From contig CACRXP010000183.1 in NCBI GenBank assembly GCA_902702965.1, forward strand, positions 80,487 to 144,486: DNA of 64,000 bases. The letters are read 5' to 3'. The DNA comes from Spirometra erinaceieuropaei. Taxonomy: Eukaryota > Platyhelminthes > Cestoda > Diphyllobothriidea > Diphyllobothriidae. Under the pieces are notes generated by a model. The model was not told the origin of the DNA. It ran no database searches and saw only the letters and a list, made by a program, of their open reading frames with translations. Both the position numbers and the translations under genes were made by a program. Positions 48,480-58,924 of the stretch are shown one piece after another (within the stretch, counting starts at the first letter, position 1; the number at the start of each line of letters is the position of its first letter).

Positions 48480-49040
48480 GAGGCGGTCAAAGATTGGCTG
48501 GGACACGGCGACTGGCAAAGCTAAACAGCCTGTCTGCGAGTACCGCACACGATCTGGTGCACGCATTATGTGCCAGATTTTCAGAGAAAAAGGCCTCGGA
48601 GCTCAGGTCCATGAGAGTGCCGTAGAGGCGACATTAAGGAGTCATTGAACCGGACTGGTTTTCCTCGGGCCAGCAAACTCACATGACAGTTCGACCGCCG
48701 TCCCCAACAATGTCACCGTGTGCTTCCCAACACGGTGGGAGCAGTAACGGTGAGCTGCGCCTGAATTCATTTATAGTAATAATAGACTTGTGCGGCACTT
48801 ACCGCACTCCCTCCACCCGCCCCACTTGGACCCGGTGTCATGACAGACTCAAGAGGACCGGAGATGGGAGAGGGCGCAGGTGGCTGGCAGGGCGTAAACC
48901 TGCACCCCGGCGTACCGACACACCCCCACAAAAACTGCCGGCGGTTCGGATCTCAACTGACGCAGCGTGGACCTGTACCTGGGCCTGCCGCCAGACCCCA
49001 AAATTTGGCATATGCTATAGGTGCGCAGTCTCAATAACGC
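48480..49040 (-). repeat. LINE-A 3'-tail repeat (R1), one or two truncated copies
   Basis: Minus orientation. 48500-48560 shares GGCAAAGCTAAACAGC and GTACCGCACACG-type words with 470-520. 48683-48900 shares ATGACAGTTCGACCG, CACTTGGACCCGGTGTCATGA-like and TGGCAGGGCG words with the other copies. Probably two nested or adjacent 5'-truncated insertions. Confidence 0.55.
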
Positions 49041-49360
49041 CTGATGGACCCCGTCCTAGTGCTTATGTTGGTTCAGCACATCTACCGAATGGTCCATTTA
49101 AGGGGCATCTCAGATAGACACAGTATCAACTACGAGGACCGAGTTATCCAGTCACGGAAAGATGGTAATTGAGTGTTTGCACACAAGAATGATCCGAATT
49201 TGTCAGAAGAGCACCAGTCGGAATGAAATACCGAGCGCACAGAGGCCAAACCTGGGAACCGAAAATGGCTATTTATACAGTCGTATGTGTATATATATAA
49301 AGCAGGAATGACCCTGGGGGGACAAAACAGCTGTACAGTGAAGATTCTGTTGTGAATCAA
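49041..49360. other. RBM34 3' flank
   Basis: Probable 3' untranslated and downstream sequence of the minus-strand RBM34 gene. No clear polyadenylation signal. Confidence 0.4.
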
Positions 49361-49828
49361 TCAGGCAGTCAACTTCTTTCGCTTGCCCTCCATCCTCCCT
49401 TTCTTTCCAGTCGTTTGAGACTGTTCTGCCTTCAATGCTCCCGACCTGGCAGCTTTCTTCTTTCGCTTACACAGAAGTCGCTGAACGTACTTTTTGCGCT
49501 CTCCCCCACGCAGGTTGCTAGGCACCACAATGGAGGGCTTTTGAGCTCCCGGAGATGACCCCTGTCGCTGCTTGTTACCGCCAAGGTGGCAGCGACTGCC
49601 AGTGCTGTTCCCGCCCTTTCTCAGCTTTACCTTCTTCATGGATTTCCAGAATTGAACACGCACGGTTCGGCCACCCACCTCGAGGTTGTTGGAGCCTCGC
49701 ACAGCCAGGATGGCCATGCTGGGGTCTGAAAACTCCACGAAGCCGACACCTTTTACGGCGCCGGTGACGGAATCTCGGACCAGACGCACGTTAACAATAT
49801 CCCCAAAGCGACGGAAGGCATTACGTAT
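49361..49828 (-). CDS. RBM34: RBM34/Nop12-like protein, last exon (second half of RRM2 and basic tail)
   Basis: Starts in phase 0 after the minus-strand acceptor TGCCGATAG with 'IRNAFRRFGDIVNVRLVRD', then the RNP1 box in 'TGAVKGVGFVEF', which completes RRM2. A Lys/Arg-rich tail follows ('KSMKKVKLRKGG', 'GGERKKYVQRLLCKRKKKA', 'GKKGRMEGKRKKLTA') and the stop is at 49361-49363. Basic tails of this type are usual in nucleolar pre-60S assembly factors such as yeast Nop12 and animal RBM34. The upstream exon ends in phase 0 at 55630, so they join exactly through the RRM. Together the three visible exons encode about 315 residues; human RBM34 is about 430, so roughly the first 100 residues are missing. 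Confidence 0.92.
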   Translation of the reverse strand: MRNAFRRFGDIVNVRLVRDSVTGAVKGVGFVEFSDPSMAILAVRGSNNLEVGGRTVRVQFWKSMKKVKLRKGGNSTGSRCHLGGNKQRQGSSPGAQKPSIVVPSNLRGGERKKYVQRLLCKRKKKAARSGALKAEQSQTTGKKGRMEGKRKKLTA

Positions 49829-50734
49829 CTATCGGCACGGAAGACATAGAGAAGCGGAATTAGCATTTAGAAATATGGTATAGTACAGAATTAACTAAAG
49901 GCCGTATTTGAAACGCCCTGAAACCTAAACCGATTCGCCTATGGACGGTTGGTGGTGAATGAAGACCTGACTGAGGACGGTACTGAAAGAAGAGAGTGGA
50001 TTGATGGAAGTAACATGTCTGAATTCTCGAAAAGTGTCCAAATTAAGAATCATTCGGTACAAAGCGTTACCTTCTTTTTAACACGCAGAGCAAAGAAGAC
50101 ATAATGTCTTACAAACTGGCTATAAAACTTGTGCTTACATAAAAAGGTCAAAAAGTAAATAGACAAGTTACATATTATTTGAGTCAGTATATTTCTAAAA
50201 CGAGAAAAAAAACCGGTAGATCAGAAAGTTCTCGGTCGATAGTCACTGAACCGGGGTGTGTGAACTCAGTCAAGAGTATGTTCAGTGTTTATGGGTATTG
50301 CAACTACAAGTACAGTCGTTGGCCTATCATAGGAAATACTAACCACAATTATGGAATGTGTTCTAAATAAGAAAGGTTTACTTAGGTGGGGTAGTAATAC
50401 TGATTATAGCGTAGTGTGGTCTCAAGATATTTCCTTCACGCCAGAAAGCCGGCTTTTGAATGAGCTCTTATTCGGCCACCCGTAAAATATACAGTCGTTA
50501 AAAATGTTCCCATTTGAGTAATATGGGTTTACCATTGATTTCCGACGTTCTTATATTTTAGGTGAAGCACGGACAAAAATATTCCTGCTTGAGCTCATTT
50601 GGTCGCAAATTACGTCTCCTTCGAGCTTTCAACTTGAGGAAAAGGTATCTTTCGGTTATAATAAACACTTCTAATTGCCGAATAATTCTGAGCCCGACCT
50701 GGTCTATACTTTCCGTGTGTGGAAAATCACACAT
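49829..50734. other. RBM34 intron, no other feature
   Basis: Start of the 5.8-kb intron (49829-55629) of RBM34. Short plus-strand frames only, until the Penelope-like fragment begins. Confidence 0.5.
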
Positions 50735-51560
50735 TTCTCTACGTTAAAGAGGTCTCCGAGGCGGTGTCTCGACCGTTACAACCCGCTAGAGTAGGCATAG
50801 CCCATCGACCCCATGTAACACTACGGCGCCATCCGATGCAACCTACGGACACACTGCCACCCGCTAAAACCTCAGGAGTTGTCTACAAGATAAGTTGCAA
50901 TGAGGACGACTACGACTTTGTTGGCGAAACCGGGCGGAAATTGCAGATCCGCCTACAAGAGCACAAATCAACGACTCGGAGGCCAGATCCACTCTCAACT
51001 ACCAACGCGCGTTGGAGAAACTGGACACGCTTTCGATCTCCAGAGAGTTACCATCTTAGGCTGGGGTAACAAAAAAGTAGAACGGTTAACACGCGAGGCT
51101 TGATATTCCAATCCCAACTCCATCAACAGGCATCTGGGCCTTCCTGCAGCCTACAAAGTCTTAGGTCATCAAGTCCGTACAACTCAGGACCAAGTAACCA
51201 CATTGGACTAAGGTTATACATAGGCCGACGGCGAGTTTACTCGGCGACGAAGAAGAACCACCGGACCAACTAACCGACAAAGGTTCAATCACCTCCCCCC
51301 GGCGAAGCAATGACTCACAAAGCACACAGACAAAAAGTCCGCCAGCCATCACCCGAGAGGCCGAGGCAGCGAGAGAACAGAAAAATCAATTAGAATGTGG
51401 CCAACCAAGACGACATGCCACTTGAAACTTCTGGCCGATTAAGTGCATTTTAAGCTTTGACAATAGGGAGCCGACAAAGCTCTTCGAAACGTCAGCACCT
51501 ACATAAACCCGTTCCGGTGAGCCCATCTTTTTCTTCAAATCATCAGCCCGGATCTCTCAG
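50735..51560 (+). mobile_element. Penelope-like element fragment, GIY-YIG end
   Basis: Plus-strand C-terminal part of a Penelope-like retroelement. It reads 'SEAVSRPLQPARVGIAHRP' (50749), then a GIY-YIG nuclease start 'SGVVYKISCNEDDYDFVGET' (50874-50933) with 'GRKLQIRLQEHK' (catalytic Arg region). After a frameshift near 51000 it continues 'VGETGHAFDLQRVTILGWG' (51010) and 'NPNSINRHLGLPAAYKVL' (51110-51165). The terminal box CGAAACGTCAGC lies at 51484-51495. The RT part is absent. GIY-YIG domains in these elements cut target DNA. Inserted in the RBM34 intron, antisense to it. Confidence 0.8.
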
Positions 51561-52639
51561 CTTTGCCAATCTGAAGATTTCTCTACGTTGTTGAGAAGAT
51601 GTCATATGGGGCTAGTACGTTTTTGCAGTGGAGGTGAGCCATGATGTGCATTTCGTAAGGAACATTAGTAAACAGACAGATACGATGCTGCATGATTGTA
51701 CATTTTGTCATCAAAAAAATCTCATAATTACAAACTTTCTTAGCCGAATGATACTTTCTTCAAGGAGTAAAATTTGAAGAAGACGTAAGTTGCTACCAGA
51801 CAAGTAGATGAATATTCTTATAAATGTTCTGTACAAAATATGTTTGGATTTGCAAGGGCATCAAAAACCAAACGGAAAATGCTTGCTACTTAAGTAGTAA
51901 TTAACGAGTGGAAATAAACTGCTAATGTCTCTCACAGCAAACTACACATATAACCCTACGATGACCTTATTTTCGTGATTAAACCTTGTTATGAGTGGAA
52001 CAGTTACTCCCATCAAGCACACAATTTACAGACGCGACCTCCCACGTGTAAAGTATAAGAAGCGAAAATCGGGCATATAATGGAATTTGTGCAAGCACCC
52101 GAAAACAGGTAACACAGAAGACTGGAAAAATTCTCAACCCAAGACAACCATACCAGTGTGTACGAATGGACTTGGGATTTTAGTTCACATGAATCGATAT
52201 CGCAACCAGACCCGAATAATTATTTTCCAGTTAGAACACTGTCGCCACCCTCTTCAAATAAGTTAACAAGTCGCCAGCATTGAGGAAGCAATGCGTATCG
52301 GGGCTGTACGTGTGGGAACATTAAAAATTCTGAAAAGGCGGCCAAAAGGCGCCATAATGAAACTTGTAGACAACATTAATTTGTTTAGCCTCATGAAGTC
52401 CCAAAAAATTAAGTGACGCCTCGGGAAACAAACCAATGAGGACGCCCAACTAACGTTTTATGCGGTATGTGACTGCCATTGGCAGCAGCCGCGCACGCGC
52501 GTCAACGAAACTGCAAGTGTATTTCTTGCTACTTATTTTGCGGAGGCAGCAATGGGTAGGTAAGTTTATGTAAATACGTAGGTGACAACGCAGAACGGCT
52601 GGCACGGGACACGTTGACGGCTTAAAATTCATTAGGTAC
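51561..52639. other. RBM34 intron, no recognised feature
   Basis: AT-rich, short frames only. Confidence 0.45.
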
Positions 52640-54600
52640 TAAGTTAGGTAGAGTTGCGTAACCCTAACCCAGGCTCATCAAATTGTTTGCTGATTTTCGG
52701 TCATCGTGGCCTAGGTTGTTGAAGGTCTGACGTTTTGAGTAGTTACTTCACCTACCCATCTTCAGAGACTAGGAAGTCATGGGCACAGCTCTCCTTGTGG
52801 CGCACCTGGTTTGCTGCATGGTTGCCAATGCCGCCTGTGTGGCTGCATCCGACCCGCGTGTCACCGTGACCCGCGTCACCCGAGCCCTTGTCGACCGCGT
52901 AGACAAATGGCGACTCCGCGCCGTGACTGTCCTCCGTCAAGAAGGTTCGTGAGACCAGGAAGGGGAAAAGCGAATTGATGTGGCAGTTGGCAGAGCAGTC
53001 GGTGGACATCCAGGCTCCTTACACCTGCTTTGCTGTATGATCATCGCCTCGGCCCACAATCTCAATGGCGTCAAAGTTGAAGATGTGTCCCATTTGCGCG
53101 GCAAGGATCGCTACCTCCGATTTTGGGTCCAACCTTCGCACGGCCAATTTATGCTCGTGCATTCGTGTTTTCAGCCGTCCGCCGGTTTCCCCAACGTAGT
53201 TGCATATCCTGCAGCTGCACTGACTTCCGTAGACGACGGCCGCACCACTTGCCGGCGGACTGTTCAGTCCAATCTGTGATCAACTCCTGTTCCGAGTGGC
53301 GCGATGGCCACGGCTTCGGAAACCCCTTTCATATACGGAATGCTTCGCCACGCTTCTAGCTGACCATGCTCTTCATTCCGCTTCCTTTGTAGCATGCGGC
53401 ACCGTTCAACGAATGCTCGCGGATAGCCGTTGGCTATGACGAGTCCTTAAGGGAACTTCATCTCGCCCAATCTGGCGGCTGGCGTGCTGCGACGAGTTTT
53501 AGCCCGCCGGTATAGCGTGCGTACATAGTCCCGTTTGTGTTGCAGTGGGTGGTAGCTGTTGTAACTGATCATTTGCAGTGTGTTCGTCGGTTTTCTGGAG
53601 ACTAACGTCGCCAGTTTGTCGTTCGGTTAGCGAAAGACAGGAACATGCACGAATGGAAGTTTGTCCTCCACTTCCTTTTCCATCGTAAACTGTAGGTTGG
53701 GAATGAAAGCGTTCAGTTGCTCCCCGTAGTAGCTAATGTTATCCTGATCGATGATTACGAAGGTGTCGTTGGTTTGTGCTCCTCGAACAGTCACCTCTTG
53801 AATTTTTTTAGAACCGCCTCGGCGATGAGCTCGGAGATTGGTGAACCCATCGGAGTGCCCTTAATTTACTTATATACGATTTCTTCGAAGGTAAAGAGTG
53901 TCTTCAGGCAGTGCCTCGTGCGTTCGATGAGATTCTAGGCTGTGGACTGGCCATCGCCCTCACCAGCTTTGACGTAGCAGGTCAGTGAGCGTTTCGACCG
54001 CAAAGCCCTATGGTATGGACGTGATGTGGCGGTTGGCAGAGCAGTCAGTGGACATCCAGGCTCTTGAGTTTCTTAAAACCACCTCGGCAATGAGCTCGGA
54101 GATTGGTGAACCCATCGGAGTGCCCTTAATTTACTCATATGTGATCTCTTCGAAGATTCTTGGCTGTGTGTTGGCCATCGCCCTCACCAATTTCGACGTA
54201 GCAGGTCAGTGAGCGTTTCGACCGCAAAGCCCTGTGGTATGGACGTGAAGAGTGAGACGGCATCAAATGACACCATCCTCCCACCTGGTTCGATCTTGAC
54301 CGCGAAGTTGTTCTGCTAAGTGCACTGTTGTTTATGTGTCCGCGGTTAGGAATCTTAGCCTCTGGAATAGCCAACTCGCAAGCCCGTATATGGGTGTGCC
54401 TCGGAGTGAGACGATTGGTCGGAGGGGCACATCTGACTTGTGTGTCCTTAGAAGACTGTAGAACCACGTCATAGCTGCTTCTGTGGGCTTTGCAATATAC
54501 CAGTCTTTGGTGGTGACCTTGTCCTTCTTTAGTCGAGCCAGAATTCCGTTAACCTTCGTCAGTGGCGAATTTAGACTGGCCACAAATTAGACAGCAATGG
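52640..54600 (-). mobile_element. Penelope-like element, decayed and internally duplicated
   Basis: Minus-strand element with RT then GIY-YIG. RT pieces: 'KVNGILARLKKDKVTTKDWY' (54554-54490); 'KSDVPLRPIVSLRGTPIYGL' (54440-54375), the signature Penelope segment; a motif-B-like 'GTPMGSPISELIAE' (twice, near 54125 and 53860); and a degenerate motif C 'NDTFVIIDQDNISYYGEQL' (near 53770-53720). The GIY-YIG domain is at 53249-53019. Stops and shifts abound. Its 797x-type insertion history shows an internal duplication: 53797-54023 resembles 54064-54247, and 54022-54063 repeats the post-nuclease sequence 52977-53018. It lies in the RBM34 intron, in the same orientation as that gene. Confidence 0.85.
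53019..53249 (-). pseudogene. GIY-YIG nuclease domain of Penelope-like element
   Basis: An uninterrupted 77-codon reading: 'SGAAVVYGSQCSCRICNYVG' (GIY and YIG strands), then 'ETGGRLKTRMHEHKLAVRR' with the catalytic Arg region, then 'GHIFNFDAIEIVGRGDD', and a stop at 53019-53021. Cys residues in 'CSCRIC' match the CxC-like insertion seen in some animal Penelope nucleases. The frame continues in another phase downstream, so the element is not intact. Confidence 0.82.
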
Positions 54601-55629
54601 GATAAACGCATGCTTGCCAGGGGGTGACAACTAGGTTCCTTTATCTCATATCCTATATGAAGCAAACTTGATTTTTTTGGTCAATGTTTCGTGCATTTTA
54701 GCACATAGGAAATATCTGTCAAGAACGAGTCTTCTTCGTCTTCGAGACGCAGAATCAGTGTCTGTATCATATTTTACCGACCTTGAAAAGTCACATGAGT
54801 GGACACTGGTAGCAATACACTAATAAAAAAGAACTAAGGCCCAAACTGATACTGGTAGGATTTCCACGAGGTGACACGCAACAAAGCTAAGAGAGCAGCG
54901 AACGAGAGAGAGAGGGAGAGGGAAAGGGGGGCACACTATGCAAGTCCTATGTATTCCCCTGACCTTGGGCTCTACCTCTGAAATGCCCTTTTGGGATTTT
55001 ATAGCCCTAATCGACCCGAAGGTGGACTTCCCCAACCTGCCTTGATTGCAGAGAGGAAAAAGGCCTGGAGCGGTCGGTTGTACCCCAGTCCCAGGCCGGC
55101 AGCCAAGATGCAAACTTATTTGAACGTTTGACCCAAAAGTACTCGATGACCAACCGACTTGGGTTGAAAGTCTAAACATTCGACCCGGGGTTGGGTTCTC
55201 ATTACCTAATGATGGAAAGGGAATCAGAAATGGCCGTTCCAGTGCTCCTTGTCCTTGCTGGCGACATTTCGCGTGCATAAGAAAGTGTTTGGTTCGTCTA
55301 GCATCGCTTCTACAGAAACCTCTGGAAGGCACTGAGCACCTCAGGGGTATGATAAAAAGGTCAGCATAAAGAGGACGGAAGGGCTAGTATAATGGCGCTT
55401 GTTGGCGTACAAATACTGCTTCAGCCGTGCCTGTGTTCCAGTAAGTAGCTCTAGTCGGTGAAAGTCATCAGTTTAAACGGCACTCGGGGTCCACTTTCCT
55501 AACTAAGCACATGCAAGCTGCGTATGCCGATAGGGTTCATAATCGAAGACAAAGGTTTCCTCGTTTTTCCTAAAGAGGGCAAATCTGGACGAAACTGCGT
55601 ACATGACAAAGGTTAACAGTCAAGCTAAC
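54601..55629. other. RBM34 intron, repeated DNA without recognised genes
   Basis: Part of the duplicated block. A GA-rich tract at 54906-54930 and open minus frames (54820-55332) show no domain. Confidence 0.5.
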
Positions 55630-55874
55630 CTGTTCCTCATTAACAGAAAAGGGGAGGTTTCCGAGGAAGATGCTTCGGCTAGTTTTGAAGGACGCCTTCT
55701 GGCGAGAACAGACATCAACACGAATGTGCCTTCCATTGCCGGACTCGGCAGCCGCTGAATTCCTCTCCGAGACGTCGACGTCAGACAGCCAGTGCCCGTT
55801 GAGCTTCAAAGACGCCGGGATGCCCTGCTTAGACGTAAGCACAACGAAGGCAATGAGTGTGTGATTTTCGCCAG
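55630..55874 (-). CDS. RBM34: RBM34/Nop12-like protein, exon joining RRM1 and RRM2
   Basis: A 245-bp exon between acceptor CTTCTTAATGTTGTAG and donor GTTAGC on the minus strand. It gives the second half of RRM1 ('GENHTLIAFVVLTSKQGIP', 'ASLKLNGHWLSDVDV'), then 'GRHIRVDVCSRQ', and the start of RRM2 with the RNP2 box 'RSIFLGNLPFSVNEEQ'. The order and spacing match human RBM34, where RRM1 also ends '...RIRVDLAS' before the RNP2 of RRM2. The first two bases complete the codon left by the 58689 donor, and the exon ends in phase 0. An almost identical copy lies at 62596-62840 in the duplicated block. Confidence 0.92.
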
Positions 55875-56362
55875 CTACAACATTAAGAAGACATTTTCGT
55901 ACTAGATCTCTGATCGAAAGACCAAAACAAACACGATGGCAAAATATATTGTACTGTTCAAGTTCACACGGACTGTACCACTGGGTATAAGTGAGGTTCA
56001 TGAAATAGTAAACGACCAGTCTGAACATAAAAATCATTTCTGCATTATGATATGCCGATTTTTGGACGTGGACAACCTCACTAGCCTGTACCAAATACGA
56101 AAAAGAACATATGTCAGACCAAGAATTACCCGTTTTTCTAAACATTACGGATACCAAAATAAAGGAAAAATTACTCTGAAGTGAGAGTTTGCAGAAAGCG
56201 TCAGTACCACTGCCCTTTTGTAGGAGTGCAGAGAACACGGATGAACAGCAAATGACCAGTCACGTTGCCGTGTCAGCGTAAGGAGGATGACTGTTAGTTT
56301 GATTGACTAATAGAAGTGAAGAGGCGAGTTCCAGGAAGTAGGCGCGAAGAGTAGACAATATA
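55875..56362. other. RBM34 intron, no recognised feature
   Basis: Unique-looking sequence within the duplicated block. The open minus frame to 56238 is a read-through extension of the exon, not extra coding sequence. Confidence 0.5.
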
Positions 56363-56510
56363 GTTGGAACAAGAGCTTTAGTGACCTGACGTTTCGGATT
56401 CTCACTCAAATCCGCCCATCCCTTATCTGACTCTGTCTCCGATAATAAATTCGAGTCAGGCTAATAAAGCTCTTGTTCTAGCGATCGTGTCCCCTTCTCC
56501 GCGAGTGCGA
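56363..56510 (-). repeat. Penelope-type terminal sequence with 28-nt inverted arms
   Basis: Arms 56363-56390 and 56455-56482 are imperfect reverse complements sharing ACAAGAGCTTTA/TAAAGCTCTTGT and CCTGAC/GTCAGG. Between them the minus strand reads GGATTTGAGTGAGAATCC then GAAACGTCAGG, a small hairpin followed by the conserved box. Same sequence family as 23060-23200 and 63330-63475. Confidence 0.6.
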
Positions 56511-56649
56511 TTGGCACTTAAAATCGCGTCCTGGCATCACCATCTGGACAAAACGGTCGTTTATCACAAATGTGCATATGCTCAGGATCCGCCGATATTT
56601 ACGCTACTCGGTTAAGTCCATTTGCGCGTGCTGATGTTGTCACTGGGTA

Positions 56650-56915
56650 GCTTCAAAGGACAGCAAGAATGAACAACAAATAATGGGCCACTTTATGTGC
56701 AAAAGCAAAACAACTGCCGAATACAAGTCGAGGGAAAAATGACGGTCCAGCTCCAAAGCCAGGAGTATCAATGTTGTCATCAAAGCTCGAGCCTACGAGG
56801 ACGATGTCGTTAGCGAACTCGAGATCGATTAGCCAGTGTTCTGGTGTTAATCTAACGCCGTTAAGATCACGCAGAACCATTTGGGGGACCCAGTCAATTG
56901 AGTAGTTAAGTCCTA
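56650..56915 (-). pseudogene. Short RT fragment (YADD-type box degraded to FAND)
   Basis: Minus strand reads 'NYSIDWVPQMVLRDLNGVRL' and 'LIDLEFANDIVLVGSSFDD', equivalent to the region before and including RT motif C of non-LTR elements, with the catalytic DD changed to ND. The similarity stops on both sides after about 130 bp. Copies lie at 61030-61104 (+) and 63620-63880 (-). Confidence 0.65.
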
Positions 56916-57366
56916 TGCAACTCTGCCAAACGACTGAGAGAGCTTATTATGGACCAAAACCCGCGCGGTAGTAGAGCGGTGGTATGACCGTGATATCGCG
57001 AATACCTGGCAGCACACTAGACAACTCAATTAGCCCCCGAGGGTAGTCACGCTGAAGGGATGCGATCGTAGTCGCATGTCGTTTTATTTCGTTCTTGTAC
57101 ACAGACACAAGGATGGTTGATCCATAGTCATCATGAACGATCCCATCTCCCAGTTTTTGTCGTATCTTCACATGAAATCAGGGCCATAGTACCTATTTGC
57201 TTATTTCAGCGCATCTGCTGTCCTTTCTGGCGGCTTTGCTGTTATTTTTGCCTCAGCACTTTCTTTCGCATAATAGTGAGGCACGAAACCGCTTCAGCGG
57301 AGGGAAGGTGTTAACTGGCTTGTCATCTAAGTTGAGAATGAGCCCCAGCTTGGGTGAGTTGTCGGT
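56821..57366. repeat. Inverted duplication, left arm
   Basis: Reverse complement of 60560-61104 with few differences. The part 56821-56975 is also within the direct duplication, so this stretch is present three times in the window. Confidence 0.92.
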
Positions 57367-57419
57367 CAGGGTGGAGTCAGGCTGCAACGGCTCCATCTTA
57401 AAAGGGTCACCATAGCACT

Positions 57420-57740
57420 CCCACTTAGTTGGGATCTGGGCCGCCCCGTTCCAGTTTCTTTGAAAACCTGGTTTATCGTGCGTGGACCGGGCGTGTGAGG
57501 CGCGCGCAGATTGTGTTTAGCCTTATCGGCCACCGCATCCGATCCTGCATTCGGTCTTCTCGACTCCGTATTGACATCGGGCTCATGTGGGTGGGGGCGG
57601 AGAGTGCGGTAGATGCAGCACAAGTCTACTACCAATATTATCTAATTCATGCCTAATTCACCGCCCCTGAGTCCAAAATGCTATGGTGCACATGATGCAC
57701 GTCGTCGTTCGCGACGATAGTACATTTCAGCATAGCTGTC
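57420..57740 (+). repeat. LINE-A 3'-tail repeat (R1), solo copy
   Basis: Contains GCGGAGAGTGCGGTAGATGC, ACAAGTCTACTACCAATA-type words and GTGCACATGATGCACGTCGT, matching the reverse complement of 240-560. No coding part precedes it. Confidence 0.65.
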
Positions 57741-58688
57741 GTCCTTTCTGGAGGCTTAGTTCTTGTTCCAGTCCTCTCCTCCAAAACACCAAACATCGGC
57801 TGGGGAGGGGCTGAACTCTGCTCCTGCGAAGGCGAGGTGTTAATTAATTTGCCTGCTTAGTCACAATGACCTCCAGCCTTGATCGGCAATAGAGTTCCCA
57901 TGTGCACCGCAAAGAAAGTCACTAAGCGTACAATGCCTACCACTTACTCGATGAATAAGTGGCTAATTTCTTCGGGCGTGAACGACTTTTGAGAACAGCC
58001 CCATGAAAGCCGCTATTCTAGTTTAATGGTTCCTACCGCCTTCTCTGGATAACTCCATCGTTATCTTACGGAGATGACAGAGGCAATACTCACTGCGGGA
58101 TCTAAGCTGAGGCGTCTGGGCAGACAACTTTTGCATGTTTGCCTTGACCAAGTCACGGCAGTGTTCGTTAGGTCACAGGTTAACGTCCTATTGGTTGCGA
58201 TCGAAGGCTCTCAAAGTCATATGGGAGTGATGTTCGGCGATCTGGCCTAATCGAGGGATAGGATATGCCGTTACGTCTTGCCCGGGAATTCTAACTTTAG
58301 CCTCACAGGCAACTACACAGCGAACAGCAATAAGCAACAGAGCTACGAATGAAAATAAGATCAATTGGAACGAGCAGTTTCCCTTCACTGTCAGTCATGA
58401 GGTAGACATGACCTAATCGCAGACCCGCAAGTCAGGAGCGTCGAACCCAATTCCAGTAGGTTTAGGGGTCAGAGTTCTCTCACAGACACAGAAGTCCGCC
58501 ATCTATTACCAGAGGTTGGAGGAAGTCCAAATCATAATAAGTTGGCATTTAACAAACTGACTAGATGACAGAACGGGAGAAGGAAATTGCTTGACAGCTT
58601 TGTACGCCGTCGGAATGTGTGAGGATGTTTTTTTTAAATGTATCGGAAGAAAGATAAGCGCGGATTTTCACGTATCGGCTGAACCTAC
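57741..58688. other. RBM34 intron, no recognised feature
   Basis: Rest of the 2.8-kb intron between RBM34 exons. Short frames only. Confidence 0.5.
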
Positions 58689-58924
58689 CTGCAAATTCGT
58701 GCATGATTGATGCTCTCTTCCTGGCTTGCTTGCTAGTTCCTCCAGTGACAGGAACTGCGCCGCGTATACGTACCGACTCCACTGAGCAGTCAGGAGCGTC
58801 GGTGCGCAGAGCTCGACGGAAGAGTCTTTCTAGGCGTCTTTTGGTCACCCAGGAGGGCAGATTGCCAACAAAGAGGGTTCGGGCGAGTTTTTCGCCCTCG
58901 ACGCGACGACGCTCTCGTTGCACC
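58689..58924 (-). CDS. RBM34: RBM34/Nop12-like protein, exon with first half of RRM1
   Basis: Minus-strand exon between acceptor CCCCCCTTTCAG and donor GTAGGT. It encodes a basic lead-in ('VQRERRRVEGEKLAR') and RRM1 from its RNP2 box ('TLFVGNLPSWVTKRRLERLF') to 'SVESVRIRGAVPVTGGTSK' and 'QARKRASIMHEFA'. The human protein has the same order: FVGNLP, then ESVRFRS, a Pro/Gly turn and a Lys/Arg-rich insertion before the AYVVF strand. The donor leaves one base, completed by the exon at 55874. The exon starts one base into the frame, so at least one more upstream exon exists; it was not found in the remaining 5 kb of the window. Confidence 0.9.

Larger units (their letters stand above)
54335..56975. 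repeat. Segmental duplication, left (reference) copy
   Basis: Repeats at 61301-63941 in the same orientation, with a nearly constant offset of 6966 bases and only scattered differences. Contains the 5' part of the Penelope-like element, a GA-rich patch (54906-54930), an RBM34 exon, a Penelope-type terminal hairpin and an RT fragment. Confidence 0.93.

Noticed and set aside
49555..49883. Plus-strand frames over 49.5-49.9 kb
   Set aside because: Antisense to the RRM2 exon of RBM34.
51161..51352. Minus-strand frame next to the Penelope fragment
   Set aside because: Antisense to the element's C-terminal sequence; no independent support.
55570..56238. One 222-residue minus-strand protein
   Set aside because: Only 55630-55874 is coding; the rest reads through a good acceptor and donor into intron.
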